Assembly: GCF_902859725.1 (NCBI RefSeq)
Contig: NZ_CADIJP010000020.1
Location: 1 to 64,000, forward strand
Length of the DNA: 64,000 nucleotides
Reading direction: 5' to 3'
From: Achromobacter mucicolens
GTDB taxonomy: Bacteria > Pseudomonadota > Gammaproteobacteria > Burkholderiales > Burkholderiaceae_B
In this document: positions 19,242-28,076 of the stretch, piece after piece
Layout of the letters: every line of letters starts with the position of its first letter
Position numbering within the stretch: the stretch's first letter is position 1
Made by a program: the position numbers and the translations under genes
Notes under the pieces: generated by a model
Databases searched by the model: none
Told to the model about the DNA's origin: nothing
Seen by the model: the letters and a program-made list of their open reading frames with translations, nothing else

Positions 19242-20354
19242 CTATGGGCAGCGGGCGCGCGCCGGGCGCGCCGGCTCCTTGCCGTCGACGACGAACGTGT
19301 CAAAGCGGAACACACCCGCCGCTTCGTTGCTGACGATCTTGATGAACTCGCCCTGCGGCGTATGCATCACGGACATGCCTTCGGGCACGTCCTCGTGGCC
19401 GGGCCGCACCGCGGCCTGCCCATTCCAAGGACTGAAGACCAGGACGCCCGGGTACGGCTCACGATCCTCCCCCGAGCCCCGCCGCGCGGTCTTGAACTGC
19501 GTGCCGGCGGGGTACCTCAGGCCGCCAAACTGCGTGCGGCACGCCAGCTCCGCGTCCGTGACGCGCAATACGTTGCGCGATGCATCCAGATAGAGCGTGG
19601 GCCGGCTGAGAAACAGCCCGTACAGCGGCACGGCCGCCTCGCCATCCACCTCGAGCCGCCAGCGGTCGGCGTCCCGCGAACCATCCGTGTAGACCGTGCC
19701 GCTTGATCCGCGCAACGCCGTGCCTGCCGCGATGGCCAGGCCCGCGGCCTCGTTGCCCGACGCCAGCACGCATTGTTCGAACGCCTTCATGGCGCCGTCC
19801 GGTTCGACGGCGAACTCGATGTCGTGTGCGCCGTCGCACTCCCAACCTTGCACGGTCTGCACGCCCGCGCCCCGCAGGATGACCGTGCGCGGATGCCGGC
19901 CGAGCGTGGCATAGGTTTGCGCTTCGTACTCGGTATCCAGGTAGCGCCGGGCCGACGTTGCCTGAACGCCCAGCATCTGCACCGCTTGCGGAAAACTGGC
20001 CTCGACGTAGGTGTCGAGCTTGCCCTCGTCCTGCAGCGTCAGGCGCGTGCCCGCCGGCATCGCCACGCCGCCGACCACTGCGGGCTCCTGCAACGTGACG
20101 CGCAGCGCCGCCTGCTTGCGATCGATGTCCCGGCCCACCTGCCACATCACTGCCTGGAACCACGCATAGAAGCTGAACGGCGCGGCCAGCGCAAGGCAAA
20201 GCGCGATGGATGTCTTCCAATACTTGCGGACGGTGCGCCGGGCGCCGCCGCTGGCCGCCAGGACGATGCCCCAGCCCAACAACAACAGGCCGGCAAAAAA
20301 GCCGGCCGTAAGCAGAATGAAAAAACTGGCGCTGGGAAGTGCTATCGGAATCAT
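19242..20354 (-). CDS. Unrecognised membrane-anchored protein
   Basis: A 370-residue protein I do not recognise. The N-terminus has two predicted membrane helices (about 9-34 and 46-68) separated by a short basic loop (GARRTVRKYWK). The remaining 300 residues look soluble and mixed beta, and would face the periplasm if both helices span. The phrases VAMPAGTRLTLQDEGKLDTY, SSGTVYTDGSRDADRWRLEV and GLRYPAGTQFKTARRG are spaced repeats of an A/PAGT-type beta motif and suggest repeated small beta modules. Such a layout occurs in secreted-effector neighbours and envelope proteins, but no function should be assigned. It is divergent from the fimbrial operon and convergent with the DUF2214 gene. Base composition is like the neighbours. 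Confidence 0.7.
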   Translation of the reverse strand: MIPIALPSASFFILLTAGFFAGLLLLGWGIVLAASGGARRTVRKYWKTSIALCLALAAPFSFYAWFQAVMWQVGRDIDRKQAALRVTLQEPAVVGGVAMPAGTRLTLQDEGKLDTYVEASFPQAVQMLGVQATSARRYLDTEYEAQTYATLGRHPRTVILRGAGVQTVQGWECDGAHDIEFAVEPDGAMKAFEQCVLASGNEAAGLAIAAGTALRGSSGTVYTDGSRDADRWRLEVDGEAAVPLYGLFLSRPTLYLDASRNVLRVTDAELACRTQFGGLRYPAGTQFKTARRGSGEDREPYPGVLVFSPWNGQAAVRPGHEDVPEGMSVMHTPQGEFIKIVSNEAAGVFRFDTFVVDGKEPARPARARCP

Positions 20355-20524
20355 GGCGGTGATGCTATCCGCAAAATTACTCTCTGGCGAATTATCAGAA
20401 TTTTATTAAAGACACCGCATCTCGGACCGACTGTAATCCTACATGTCGCCGAGAAGTACGCCATAAACCGCTGAAAAGCACCGTCGGCGCATTGCGTTTC
20501 AGCCCATTTGACAGGCATCAACTT
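20355..20524. promoter_or_regulatory. AT-rich control region upstream of the fimbrial operon
   Basis: The segment 20371-20415 is clearly AT-rich against a GC-rich background, and a long-loop inverted repeat (TCTCGG ... CCGAGA, about 20424-20457) follows. It is the expected promoter region for the fimbrial genes and for the divergent gene. There is no long homopolymeric C-tract such as drives phase variation in Bordetella fim genes. Confidence 0.4.
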
Positions 20525-21064
20525 ATGAAATCCAAAGTACTCATCGCGCTGGCCATCGGCGCCCTCGCTTCCAATTCGCAGCTGGCATTTGCCTCGGACG
20601 GCACGATCAATTTCACGGGCGCCATATCCGCCAACACGTGCACCATCGACGGCAACGGCACCGGCAACAAGAACTTCAACGTGCTCATGCCCACGGTCGG
20701 CGTCGATTCACTGACGGCCGCGGGCCAAACGGCCGGCACCACGCCCTTCACCATCCGCCTGACCGCATGCACCCCGGGCACGGGCATGGTCCACACCCTG
20801 TTCGAACCCGGCGCCAACGGCAATGCCGCCACCGGCAACCTGACGATCGCCGCGGGGGGTGCAGCCAACGTCGAGATCCGCCTCTTGAATGGCGACGCAA
20901 CACCCATCAGCGTCACCGTCGCTGACGAGGCCCAGAACTCGAAGGCCGTCTCCCTGGCCAACGGCGAGGCCACGCTTCATTACCAGGCTCAGTATTTCGC
21001 GCTCGGCCAGGCAGGCGCGGGCAACGTGAACGCCACTGCCAAATACACCATCATTTATCAATAA
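20525..21064 (+). CDS. Type 1-like major fimbrial subunit (pilin)
   Basis: A 179-residue chaperone-usher pilin. A signal peptide ends in LAFA-S (cleavage about residue 23). The mature chain begins SDGTINFTGAISANTCTID, the standard donor-strand and first-cysteine region, and a second cysteine lies in IRLTACTPG, giving the conserved disulfide. It ends with ATAKYTIIYQ, the usual penultimate-Tyr C-terminal beta strand recognised by chaperone and usher. The start at 20525 is chosen because it puts MKSK directly before the signal core; an earlier in-frame ATG adds 11 residues. It is first in a pilin-chaperone-usher-adhesin operon. Confidence 0.9.
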   Translation: MKSKVLIALAIGALASNSQLAFASDGTINFTGAISANTCTIDGNGTGNKNFNVLMPTVGVDSLTAAGQTAGTTPFTIRLTACTPGTGMVHTLFEPGANGNAATGNLTIAAGGAANVEIRLLNGDATPISVTVADEAQNSKAVSLANGEATLHYQAQYFALGQAGAGNVNATAKYTIIYQ

Positions 21065-21143
21065 GCCGCCCGGCTTGGCCTTGCGCTCGTTTGCAGCCGC
21101 CCGGATCAGTAGTCAGGCCGCCATTTACAGTCCGAGGAAACCG

Positions 21144-21881
21144 ATGAACCCATTCAACGTAGCTCTTGCAGCCGGAGCGTTGGCAGGCTGTATCTTCGCC
21201 GCCGCGCCGGCAACCGCGTCCGTCGTCATTGGCAGCACGCGAATCGTCTATGAGGCCGGCCAGGCGGAAGTCAATGTCAAGCTCAAGAACGAGGGCGACC
21301 AGCCCGCGCTCACCCAGACCTGGATCGACACGGGCGACGCCAAGGCGGCGCCGGGATCCATCCAGGTGCCATTTATCGTGACCCCGCCCGTGTCCCGCAT
21401 CGACCAGGGCAAGGGCCAGACCCTGCGCCTGATGCACACGGGCGAACCGATGGCTCAGGACAAGGAGTCCGTGTTCTGGCTCAATGTGCTGGAAATTCCG
21501 CCCAAGGACAAAGCCAACCAGAACCTCTTGCAGATGGCATTCCGGTCGCGGATCAAGCTGTTCTATCGCCCCGCGGGACTCAAAGGCAAGGCCGAGGATG
21601 CGCCCTCGCAAGTCAGCTGGCGTCTGGTCCGGTCCGGCAATCGCAACGCAATCGAAGCCACCAACCCCACGCCGTATCACGTCACCTTCATCGAAGTGAA
21701 TGTCGCCAGCAACGGCAAGCGCGCCAAGTTCACCGACGGCGACATGCTTGCCCCCGGCGAAAAAAAGATCCTGCCTCTGGTAGGAGACGTGGTCCAGGGC
21801 GCCAATGCCGAAGTCTCATACCGCTTCCTGAATGACCACGGCGGCGCAGTCAAAGGCGCCCGGGCCCTCAGCCCCGTCTAG
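21144..21881 (+). CDS. Periplasmic fimbrial chaperone (PapD/FimC family)
   Basis: A 245-residue PapD-like chaperone that holds pilin subunits in the periplasm by donor-strand complementation. It has a signal peptide ending ATASVVIG, then two Ig-like domains. Diagnostic segments are STRIVYEAGQAEV (A1/B1 strands), QTLRLMHTGE, and ESVFWLNVLEIPPK, the strand bearing the alternating hydrophobics that bind subunits, followed by AFRSRIKLFYRP. The start at 21144 follows GAGGA; the longer open frame has no signal-peptide logic. It lies about 80 bases after the pilin gene. A 139-base gap separates it from the usher. Confidence 0.92.
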   Translation: MNPFNVALAAGALAGCIFAAAPATASVVIGSTRIVYEAGQAEVNVKLKNEGDQPALTQTWIDTGDAKAAPGSIQVPFIVTPPVSRIDQGKGQTLRLMHTGEPMAQDKESVFWLNVLEIPPKDKANQNLLQMAFRSRIKLFYRPAGLKGKAEDAPSQVSWRLVRSGNRNAIEATNPTPYHVTFIEVNVASNGKRAKFTDGDMLAPGEKKILPLVGDVVQGANAEVSYRFLNDHGGAVKGARALSPV

Positions 21882-22020
21882 CGCGACATAAGCATTACCG
21901 GCCCGCATCGACCGGCCGGCTGTCCGCTCACCAACCCATCACCCGACGCCTGCAGGGGCGGCGCGATCGGCCGGCATCAGCCAGCCGGCAGCGCCGCGCC
22001 TGATCGCGCACCTGCCCATC

Positions 22021-24591
22021 ATGGAACGTCTCGCCACCACGCCGCATTTCGCGCTTGCCGCGATCACGCTAAGCCTGCTCAGCGCAACTGCCTGGGCCGA
22101 CGGCGCCACCGAACTCGCCGCCCTGAATGCGGACGTGGAGTTCAACGATGCCTTCCTGAGCGGTGCGGACGTGGACGTCAGCCAGTTCTCGCGCTCGAAC
22201 AGCGCCATCCCCGGCACCTATCGCCTCGATGTGCAGGTGAATGACCGCTGGCTGGGGCGCGCCGACGTGCGCATCGGCAAATCTTCTTCCGCAAAGGCGC
22301 CGCTTCAGGCCTGTTTCGACCCGGCGCTGGTGGAATTGGTGGGCATCGACCTTGCCAAGATCGACGCGGCGCGTGCCGAACTGCTGAACGGCAACCAATG
22401 CGTCGCGCTGACCGACCTGGTGCAGGAAGCGCGCGCGCAGTTCGATGCGGGCGAACAGCGGCTGAACGTGACGGTGCCCCAGGCCTCGCTGGTCCGGCAG
22501 GGCCGCGGTTTCGTGGACCCCAAGCATTGGGACGAAGGGGTGCCGGCCGCGCTGTTGAATTACAACGCCAACTTCTACACCTCCCGCGCCGATGGCAAGG
22601 CGTCGACGCAGAGTTTTGCGGGCCTGAATGCCGGCGCCAACGTCGGTCCCTGGCGCTTGCGCCACTCTGGCAGCGCAACCCATGGCAGCAAGAGCGGTCT
22701 GCAATACCAAAGCGTGCAGACCAACCTGCGGCGCAACCTCACCGGCATGAAGAGCCAACTGGTGATTGGAGATGCGTTCACGGACGGGTCGACTTTCGAC
22801 AGCGTCGGGTTTCGTGGCGTGCAGATGTCCAGCGACGATCGCATGTATCCCGAATCACAGCGCGGCTTCGCCCCGACCTTGCGCGGCATCGCCAACACGA
22901 ACGCGCGCGTCCAGGTGCGCCAGAACGGCAACATCATCTACGAAACCACCGTCGCCCCCGGTCCGTTCATCATCGACGACCTGTATGCCACCGGCTACGG
23001 CGGCGACCTGGAAATGGTGGTCAACGAAGCCGATGGCCGCGTGCTGGTATCCCGGGTGCCTTTCTCCGGCGCGGTGAATTCATTGCGCCCGGGCATGACC
23101 CGCTACAGCGTCACCGCGGGCCAATACCGCACGCCGCAGAAGGCCGATCGGCCCCTGATGGCGCAAGCGACCGTGCAGCACGGCATCAACAACCTCGTGA
23201 CCGCCTATGGCGGCCTGACCGGGGCCCAGGGCTACGGCGCCGTATTGGGCGGCGCGGCGCTGAACACGGATTTTGGCGCGTTTGGCCTGGACATCACGCA
23301 GGCGGCCACGCGCCTGCCCAAGGAAAAGAACCGCACTGGGCAGAGCGTCAAACTGGGCTACTCCAAGTTTCTGGAGCCTACTCGCACAAGCCTCACGCTC
23401 GCCGCCTACCGCTACTCCAGCCGCGGCTACCTGAGCATGGCCGACGCCATGGAACTGAGATCCCGGCAAGAACAGGGGCAAGGCGCAGGCCAATATGGAA
23501 CGCAGCGAGGCCGTCTGCAGGCGACGATCAACCAGAACTTGCCGGCCGGCTATGGATCCCTGCACTTCACGGGATCGACCCAGGATTACTGGGACAGGCC
23601 CGGCCGCGACACGCAGATCCAGGCGGCCTACAGCAACAGCTACAAACGCGTGAATTACAGCGTCTCGGCCACCCGCCAACTCAACGTGGGAACCCAGAAG
23701 TGGGACAACCAGGTCATGCTCAACCTGGGCATTCCGCTCGGCCGCAACCAGAATCCCGTCTATGCGTCGACCAGCATGCAAAAGGGATCGGATGGATCGA
23801 GCAGCGTCCAGCAATCCGTGGCGGGCTCGCTCGGCGCGGATAACGCGTTCAACTACGGCGTCAGCGCCGGGCGCGGCGTGTCGTCCAACGGTCCGGCCAA
23901 CACCAACATTGCAGCGAACGCCTCCTACATCACGCCCGTCACGGCCGTGTCGGCCAGCGCCAGCACAAGTTCGAACTACACCCAATATGGCGGCGGCATT
24001 TCCGGCGGCGTTGTGGCCTATGGTGGCGGCGTCGTCATGACGCCGGTCACCGGCGAAACGGTTGCGATCGTCGAGGCGAAAGACGCAGCGGGCGCGCGGG
24101 TGCTCAACAGCACCGGGGTGCGCCTGGATTCCAAAGGCCGCGCGATCGTATCGACCTTGACGCCCTATGCCAGGAACGGCATCGAGCTCGATCCCAAGGG
24201 CCTGCCGCTCAATGTCGAGCTCAAGGCGACCGAACAACAGGTGGCCCCCACCGCCGGCGCGGTGGTTCGGCTGACCTTCGAAACCGAAAACGTGGGAAGC
24301 GCGGCGCTGCTGACGGTGGCCACGCGCGGCGGCGAGCCCCTGCCCTTTGGCGCCGACGTGCAGGATGCCGACGGAAACACCGTGGGTGTCGTGGCGCAAG
24401 GCGGCCGCGTGCTTGCGCGTGGGTTGAAGGACACGCAGGGCATCCTGACCGTGAAATGGGGCGCGAACAACGGCGAAGCTTGCTCGTTTGGCTATGCCCT
24501 GCCCGAGCAGCGTCTCAAGGATGCCTCGCTGCCCCAGGCGAGCGGACTGCTCTGCGAAAAGACGGCGCCCACCCGGATCGCCAAAACCTGA
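22021..24591 (+). CDS. Outer-membrane fimbrial usher (FimD/PapC family)
   Basis: An 856-residue usher forming the outer-membrane pore that assembles and exports the pilus. It has a signal peptide (ends AWADG), an N-terminal chaperone-binding domain (VEFNDAFLSGADVDVSQFSR), a central beta-barrel with plug (PFIIDDLYATGYGGDLEMVV) and two C-terminal plug-like domains. The family-typical phrase TPYARNGIELDPKGLP is present near residue 730. Full family length suggests a working protein. The ATG at 22021 has no strong ribosome site but is the only start that keeps the signal peptide. The stop overlaps a possible start of the next gene (ATGATG), so translation is coupled. Confidence 0.93.
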   Translation: MERLATTPHFALAAITLSLLSATAWADGATELAALNADVEFNDAFLSGADVDVSQFSRSNSAIPGTYRLDVQVNDRWLGRADVRIGKSSSAKAPLQACFDPALVELVGIDLAKIDAARAELLNGNQCVALTDLVQEARAQFDAGEQRLNVTVPQASLVRQGRGFVDPKHWDEGVPAALLNYNANFYTSRADGKASTQSFAGLNAGANVGPWRLRHSGSATHGSKSGLQYQSVQTNLRRNLTGMKSQLVIGDAFTDGSTFDSVGFRGVQMSSDDRMYPESQRGFAPTLRGIANTNARVQVRQNGNIIYETTVAPGPFIIDDLYATGYGGDLEMVVNEADGRVLVSRVPFSGAVNSLRPGMTRYSVTAGQYRTPQKADRPLMAQATVQHGINNLVTAYGGLTGAQGYGAVLGGAALNTDFGAFGLDITQAATRLPKEKNRTGQSVKLGYSKFLEPTRTSLTLAAYRYSSRGYLSMADAMELRSRQEQGQGAGQYGTQRGRLQATINQNLPAGYGSLHFTGSTQDYWDRPGRDTQIQAAYSNSYKRVNYSVSATRQLNVGTQKWDNQVMLNLGIPLGRNQNPVYASTSMQKGSDGSSSVQQSVAGSLGADNAFNYGVSAGRGVSSNGPANTNIAANASYITPVTAVSASASTSSNYTQYGGGISGGVVAYGGGVVMTPVTGETVAIVEAKDAAGARVLNSTGVRLDSKGRAIVSTLTPYARNGIELDPKGLPLNVELKATEQQVAPTAGAVVRLTFETENVGSAALLTVATRGGEPLPFGADVQDADGNTVGVVAQGGRVLARGLKDTQGILTVKWGANNGEACSFGYALPEQRLKDASLPQASGLLCEKTAPTRIAKT

Positions 24592-24605
24592 TGATGGAAA
24601 TACTG

Positions 24606-25631
24606 ATGAACAAGACCATGTTGCGCGCGGCGTTCGGGCTGCTCGCCTTGCTGGGCTCCACGACCTCGTGGGCCACCGCGAACTGCACCCAGACGATAAG
24701 CTCGGTTTCCGTGAACACGCCGCCGCACATCACGATACCCCGCGATGCGGCCATCGGCACGGCCCTTACCGACTGGCTGACAACCGCAGCCACGACCGAT
24801 TGGTTCACCTGCAGCGTCTCCGGAAACAGTGGCACGGGGACGGGACTGCACACCCTTATTCCCAGCGCAGGTCAGACGAAGGTGGTTGACGGAATCACCT
24901 ACGACGTCCATGCGACAGGCGTCGACGGCCTGGGCATCATCATCGGCGGCCGCACCTACGTCAACGGCTGCGGATGGGCGGCATTCCAGGCCCTCAACCG
25001 GACATGGAGAACCCGCGGATGCAACATGCAAGGCGCGGCCACCAACGGCGGGCAGCTACGTGCGATGTTCGTCAAGACCGGCCCCGTCGCCACTGGCTTC
25101 GTTCCGCAGACAACCATTGCAAGCGCGGCATCGTTCTCGAATGAAACCGGCAGCATGCTTAGCCAGGATCCCGGCCTGGAGATCCAGTTTGTCACCATGG
25201 CGGTGCTGCTGATGTCGCAGGCCTGCACCACGCCCGACGTTTCCGTATCCCTCGGGACTCCCCAGGCTTCGGTATTCACGGGCGCGGGCGCTTCCAGTCA
25301 GCTTGTCGGGTTCGATATTTCGCTCAACGGCTGCCCCGCGGGCATGAGCGCCATTCACTACCAGATCGATGCCGCCACGCCCGTCGTGGACGCCGCAAAC
25401 GCGGTCATTGGCCTGGACGCGACTTCAACGGCAACGGGCGTCGGCGTCCAGTTGCTGGACGCCGACGGAAATCCGGCCGTGCTGGGAACGAAGCTGCCGT
25501 TTGCCGGCTACAACAGCGCAACGGGCGGCAGCTTCAAGATCCCCTTGCGCGCCAGATACCGCCAAACCGGCGCCAAGGTCACGCCGGGCTCGGCCAATTC
25601 GGCAGTCACCTTCACGATGAACTACCTGTAG
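24606..25631 (+). CDS. Fimbrial tip adhesin-like protein
   Basis: A 341-residue exported protein, last in the fimbrial operon. A signal peptide (MNKTMLRAAFGLLALLG to about residue 23) precedes a cysteine-containing N-terminal region. The C-terminal half resembles a pilin domain: VSVSLGTPQASVFTGAG, DISLNGCPAG, and a final SAVTFTMNYL beta strand for donor-strand exchange. This two-domain layout is typical of tip adhesins, the N-terminal domain binding the receptor; the receptor is unknown. Start: ATG 24606 gives a clean signal peptide. ATGs at 24591 and 24594 would add four or five residues and overlap the usher stop; either could be used. Confidence 0.82.
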   Translation: MNKTMLRAAFGLLALLGSTTSWATANCTQTISSVSVNTPPHITIPRDAAIGTALTDWLTTAATTDWFTCSVSGNSGTGTGLHTLIPSAGQTKVVDGITYDVHATGVDGLGIIIGGRTYVNGCGWAAFQALNRTWRTRGCNMQGAATNGGQLRAMFVKTGPVATGFVPQTTIASAASFSNETGSMLSQDPGLEIQFVTMAVLLMSQACTTPDVSVSLGTPQASVFTGAGASSQLVGFDISLNGCPAGMSAIHYQIDAATPVVDAANAVIGLDATSTATGVGVQLLDADGNPAVLGTKLPFAGYNSATGGSFKIPLRARYRQTGAKVTPGSANSAVTFTMNYL

Positions 25632-25656
25632 CCTCCGACCCGTAACCACCAAATAA

Positions 25657-25691
25657 AAACGCCAGTCGGCGCAGGGCTGACTGGCGTTTTG
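25657..25691. terminator. Bidirectional terminator between the fimbrial operon and gltA
   Basis: A 12-bp perfect stem, AAAACGCCAGTC (25657-25668) with GACTGGCGTTTT (25680-25691), loop of 11 bases. The outer A/T flanks give a T-run on both strands, the stronger on the minus strand. It serves the convergent adhesin and gltA transcripts. Confidence 0.9.
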
Positions 25692-25726
25692 CCGGAAGGC
25701 GTTGCCTTCCGGATGCGCATTGCGAA

Positions 25727-27037
25727 TTAACGCTTGTCCATCGGGGGCACGTCGCGCGTGACCGAACCGGTGAACAGCTGGCGCGGACGGCCGATCTTGT
25801 AATCGGGATCCGACAGCATTTCGTTCCATTGGGCGATCCAGCCCACCGTGCGGGCCAGCGCGAAGATGGCCGTGAACAGCGAGGTCGGGATGCCGATGGC
25901 GCGCTGGACGATACCCGAGTAGAAGTCCACGTTCGGGTACAGCTTGCGCTGCACGAAGTACGGATCTTCCAGGGCGATGCGTTCCAGTTCCATGGCCAGC
26001 TTGAACAGCGGGTCGTTTTCCAGACCCAGGGCGGCCAGCACTTCCTTGCAGGTTTCCTGCATCAGCTTGGCGCGCGGATCGTAGTTCTTGTAGACGCGGT
26101 GGCCAAAGCCCATCAGGCGCACGCCCGAGTTCTTGTCCTTGACCTTCTCCATGAACTCGCCAACCTTGTCGATGCCGCCGTTGGCTTGCAGTTCTTCGAG
26201 CATCTGCAGGCAAGCTTCGTTGGCCCCACCGTGAGCCGGGCCCCACAGGCAAGCCACGCCAGCCGAGATGGCCGCGAACGGGTTGGTGCCCGACGAGCCG
26301 CACAGGCGGACGGTCGAGGTCGACGCGTTTTGCTCGTGGTCGGCGTGCAGGATGAAGATGCGGTCCAGCGCGCGCTCGACGACTTCATTGACCTTGTAGT
26401 CTTCGCACGGCGTGGCGAACATCATGCGCAGGAAGTTGCCCGTGTAGGACAGATCGTTTTGCGGGTAGATGAACGGTTGACCTTGCGAGTACTTGTACGC
26501 CATCGCAACCAGCGTCGGCATCTTGGCGATCAGGCGGATGGCCGAGATGTGGCGATGCTGCGGGTTCGTGATGTCGGTCGAGTCGTGGTAGAACGCGGAC
26601 AGCGCGCCCACCAGGCCCGTCAGGACGGCCATCGGGTGGGCGTCGCGGCGGAAGCCACGCAGGAAGAAGTGCAGTTGCTCGTTGACCATCGTGTGATGGG
26701 TCACTTGCGAGTCGAAATCGGCCTTCTGTTCCTGGTTCGGCAGTTCGCCGTTCAGGATCAGGTAGCAGATGTCCATGAAATCGCAGTTCACGGCCAGCTG
26801 TTCGATCGGGTAGCCGCGGTACAGCAGTTCGCCCTTGTCGCCGTCGATGTACGTGATGCCCGATTCGCACGCGGCCGTCGACATGAAGCCGGGGTCAAAC
26901 GTGAACATGCCCGTCTGGCCGTAAAGCTTGCGGATGTCGATCACATCCGGACCGACCGTGCCCTTGTAGACAGGGAACTCAATGGGTGCGCTGCCATCCG
27001 AGAAGGATAGAGTGGCTTTTTTGTCAGACAGGTTCAT
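25727..27037 (-). CDS. gltA: Citrate synthase
   Basis: Condenses acetyl-CoA and oxaloacetate to citrate. The 436-residue protein is a type II (hexameric, Gram-negative) enzyme. Active-site segments are present: [11 protein letters not shown], the substrate-binding [11 protein letters not shown] histidine, [13 protein letters not shown], and the catalytic Asp in NVDFYSG. The start at 27037 ([10 protein letters not shown]) follows GAGAGGA. A TTG/ATG further upstream would extend into the gap after sdhE. The start lies 19 bases after the sdhE stop, so gltA is the last gene of the sdhCDAB-sdhE-gltA operon. A shared terminator follows. Confidence 0.97.
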   Translation of the reverse strand: MNLSDKKATLSFSDGSAPIEFPVYKGTVGPDVIDIRKLYGQTGMFTFDPGFMSTAACESGITYIDGDKGELLYRGYPIEQLAVNCDFMDICYLILNGELPNQEQKADFDSQVTHHTMVNEQLHFFLRGFRRDAHPMAVLTGLVGALSAFYHDSTDITNPQHRHISAIRLIAKMPTLVAMAYKYSQGQPFIYPQNDLSYTGNFLRMMFATPCEDYKVNEVVERALDRIFILHADHEQNASTSTVRLCGSSGTNPFAAISAGVACLWGPAHGGANEACLQMLEELQANGGIDKVGEFMEKVKDKNSGVRLMGFGHRVYKNYDPRAKLMQETCKEVLAALGLENDPLFKLAMELERIALEDPYFVQRKLYPNVDFYSGIVQRAIGIPTSLFTAIFALARTVGWIAQWNEMLSDPDYKIGRPRQLFTGSVTRDVPPMDKR

Positions 27038-27056
27038 GTTTATTCCTCTCAATTAA

Positions 27057-27317
27057 TCAGAGCGAGCGCATCTGGCCAATAATCGCCCGAAGCTTGGGGG
27101 TGTCCAATTCGCCTTCGAGTTCCTTTCTGGCCAGCAGCAGATCGAGAAGATCGTTGTCTCCCATCTCGAAAAGCTGGGTCAATGCGGCCACGTCATCATC
27201 GGTAAGTTCAGCTTCGTGGGCATCCAGATACCGGGTGATGATCAAGTCGTTTTCGAGCAGGCCGCGGCGCGCCCGCCAACGCAGTCGCGCCCGCTCCAGT
27301 TCAGTCAGCCTGCTCAT
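27057..27317 (-). CDS. sdhE: Succinate dehydrogenase flavinylation factor SdhE (SDHAF2/CptB family)
   Basis: An 86-residue helical protein that promotes covalent attachment of FAD to SdhA. The family motif RGxxE is seen as RRGLLEND near residue 20, and the downstream acidic helices (LTQLFEMGDNDLLDLLL) match. It lies between sdhB and gltA, with gaps of 24 and 19 bases, in the succinate dehydrogenase operon, which agrees with the role. Confidence 0.93.
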   Translation of the reverse strand: MSRLTELERARLRWRARRGLLENDLIITRYLDAHEAELTDDDVAALTQLFEMGDNDLLDLLLARKELEGELDTPKLRAIIGQMRSL

Positions 27318-27341
27318 TCGTACACCTCAAATACACAAAAA

Positions 27342-28058
27342 CTAGACCGTGCGGCGGACCATCAGTTCCTTGATCTTGCCGATCGCCTTGGTCGGGTTCA
27401 GTCCCTTGGGACAGACGTCGACGCAATTCATGATCGTGTGGCAACGGAACAGACGGTACGGGTCTTCCAGGTTGTCCAGGCGCTCGCCGGTGGCTTCGTC
27501 GCGGCTGTCGGCGATGAAGCGGTAGGCTTGCAGCAGGCCGGCCGGGCCGACGAACTTGTCAGGATTCCACCAGAACGACGGGCAGGAAGTGGAACAGCAC
27601 GCGCACAGGATGCACTCGTACAGGCCATCGAGTTCCTCGCGCGCCTCGGGCGACTGCAGGCGCTCTTTTTCGGGCGGCGGCGTGTCGTTGATGAGGTACG
27701 GGCGGATCGAGTGGTACTGGTTGAAGAAGTGCGTCATGTCCACGATCAGGTCGCGGATGACCGGCAGGCCAGGCAGCGGACGCAGGACGATCGGTTCCTT
27801 CAGCTCGCGCAGGTTCGTGGTGCAGGCCAGGCCGTTCTTGCCGTTGATGTTCATGGCGTCCGAACCGCACACGCCTTCACGGCAGGAGCGGCGCAGGGCT
27901 AGGCTGTCATCGACGTCGTTCTTGATGCGCACCAGCGCATCGAGCAGCATCTTGTCGGTGGGCTGGAGTTCGACGTCCAGCTTCTGCATGTAGGGACGCT
28001 CGTCCTTGTCCGGATCGTAGCGGTAGATTTCGAACTTGACGATTCTCTTGGTGCTCAT
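27342..28058 (-). CDS. sdhB: Succinate dehydrogenase iron-sulfur subunit
   Basis: Carries electrons from SdhA flavin to the quinone site through three Fe-S clusters. The 238-residue protein has the [2Fe-2S] cysteines in [13 protein letters not shown] and NGLAC, the [4Fe-4S] set in [12 protein letters not shown], and the [3Fe-4S] set with [17 protein letters not shown]. Full length for the family. It is co-transcribed after sdhA (18-base gap). Peripheral membrane protein on the cytoplasmic face. Confidence 0.97.
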   Translation of the reverse strand: MSTKRIVKFEIYRYDPDKDERPYMQKLDVELQPTDKMLLDALVRIKNDVDDSLALRRSCREGVCGSDAMNINGKNGLACTTNLRELKEPIVLRPLPGLPVIRDLIVDMTHFFNQYHSIRPYLINDTPPPEKERLQSPEAREELDGLYECILCACCSTSCPSFWWNPDKFVGPAGLLQAYRFIADSRDEATGERLDNLEDPYRLFRCHTIMNCVDVCPKGLNPTKAIGKIKELMVRRTV

Positions 28059-28076
28059 AGTAGGCTCAATCCGGAC

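Noticed and set aside
20355-20524. A Bordetella-type phase-variable poly-C fimbrial promoter
   Set aside because: No long C or G homopolymer is present in the region.
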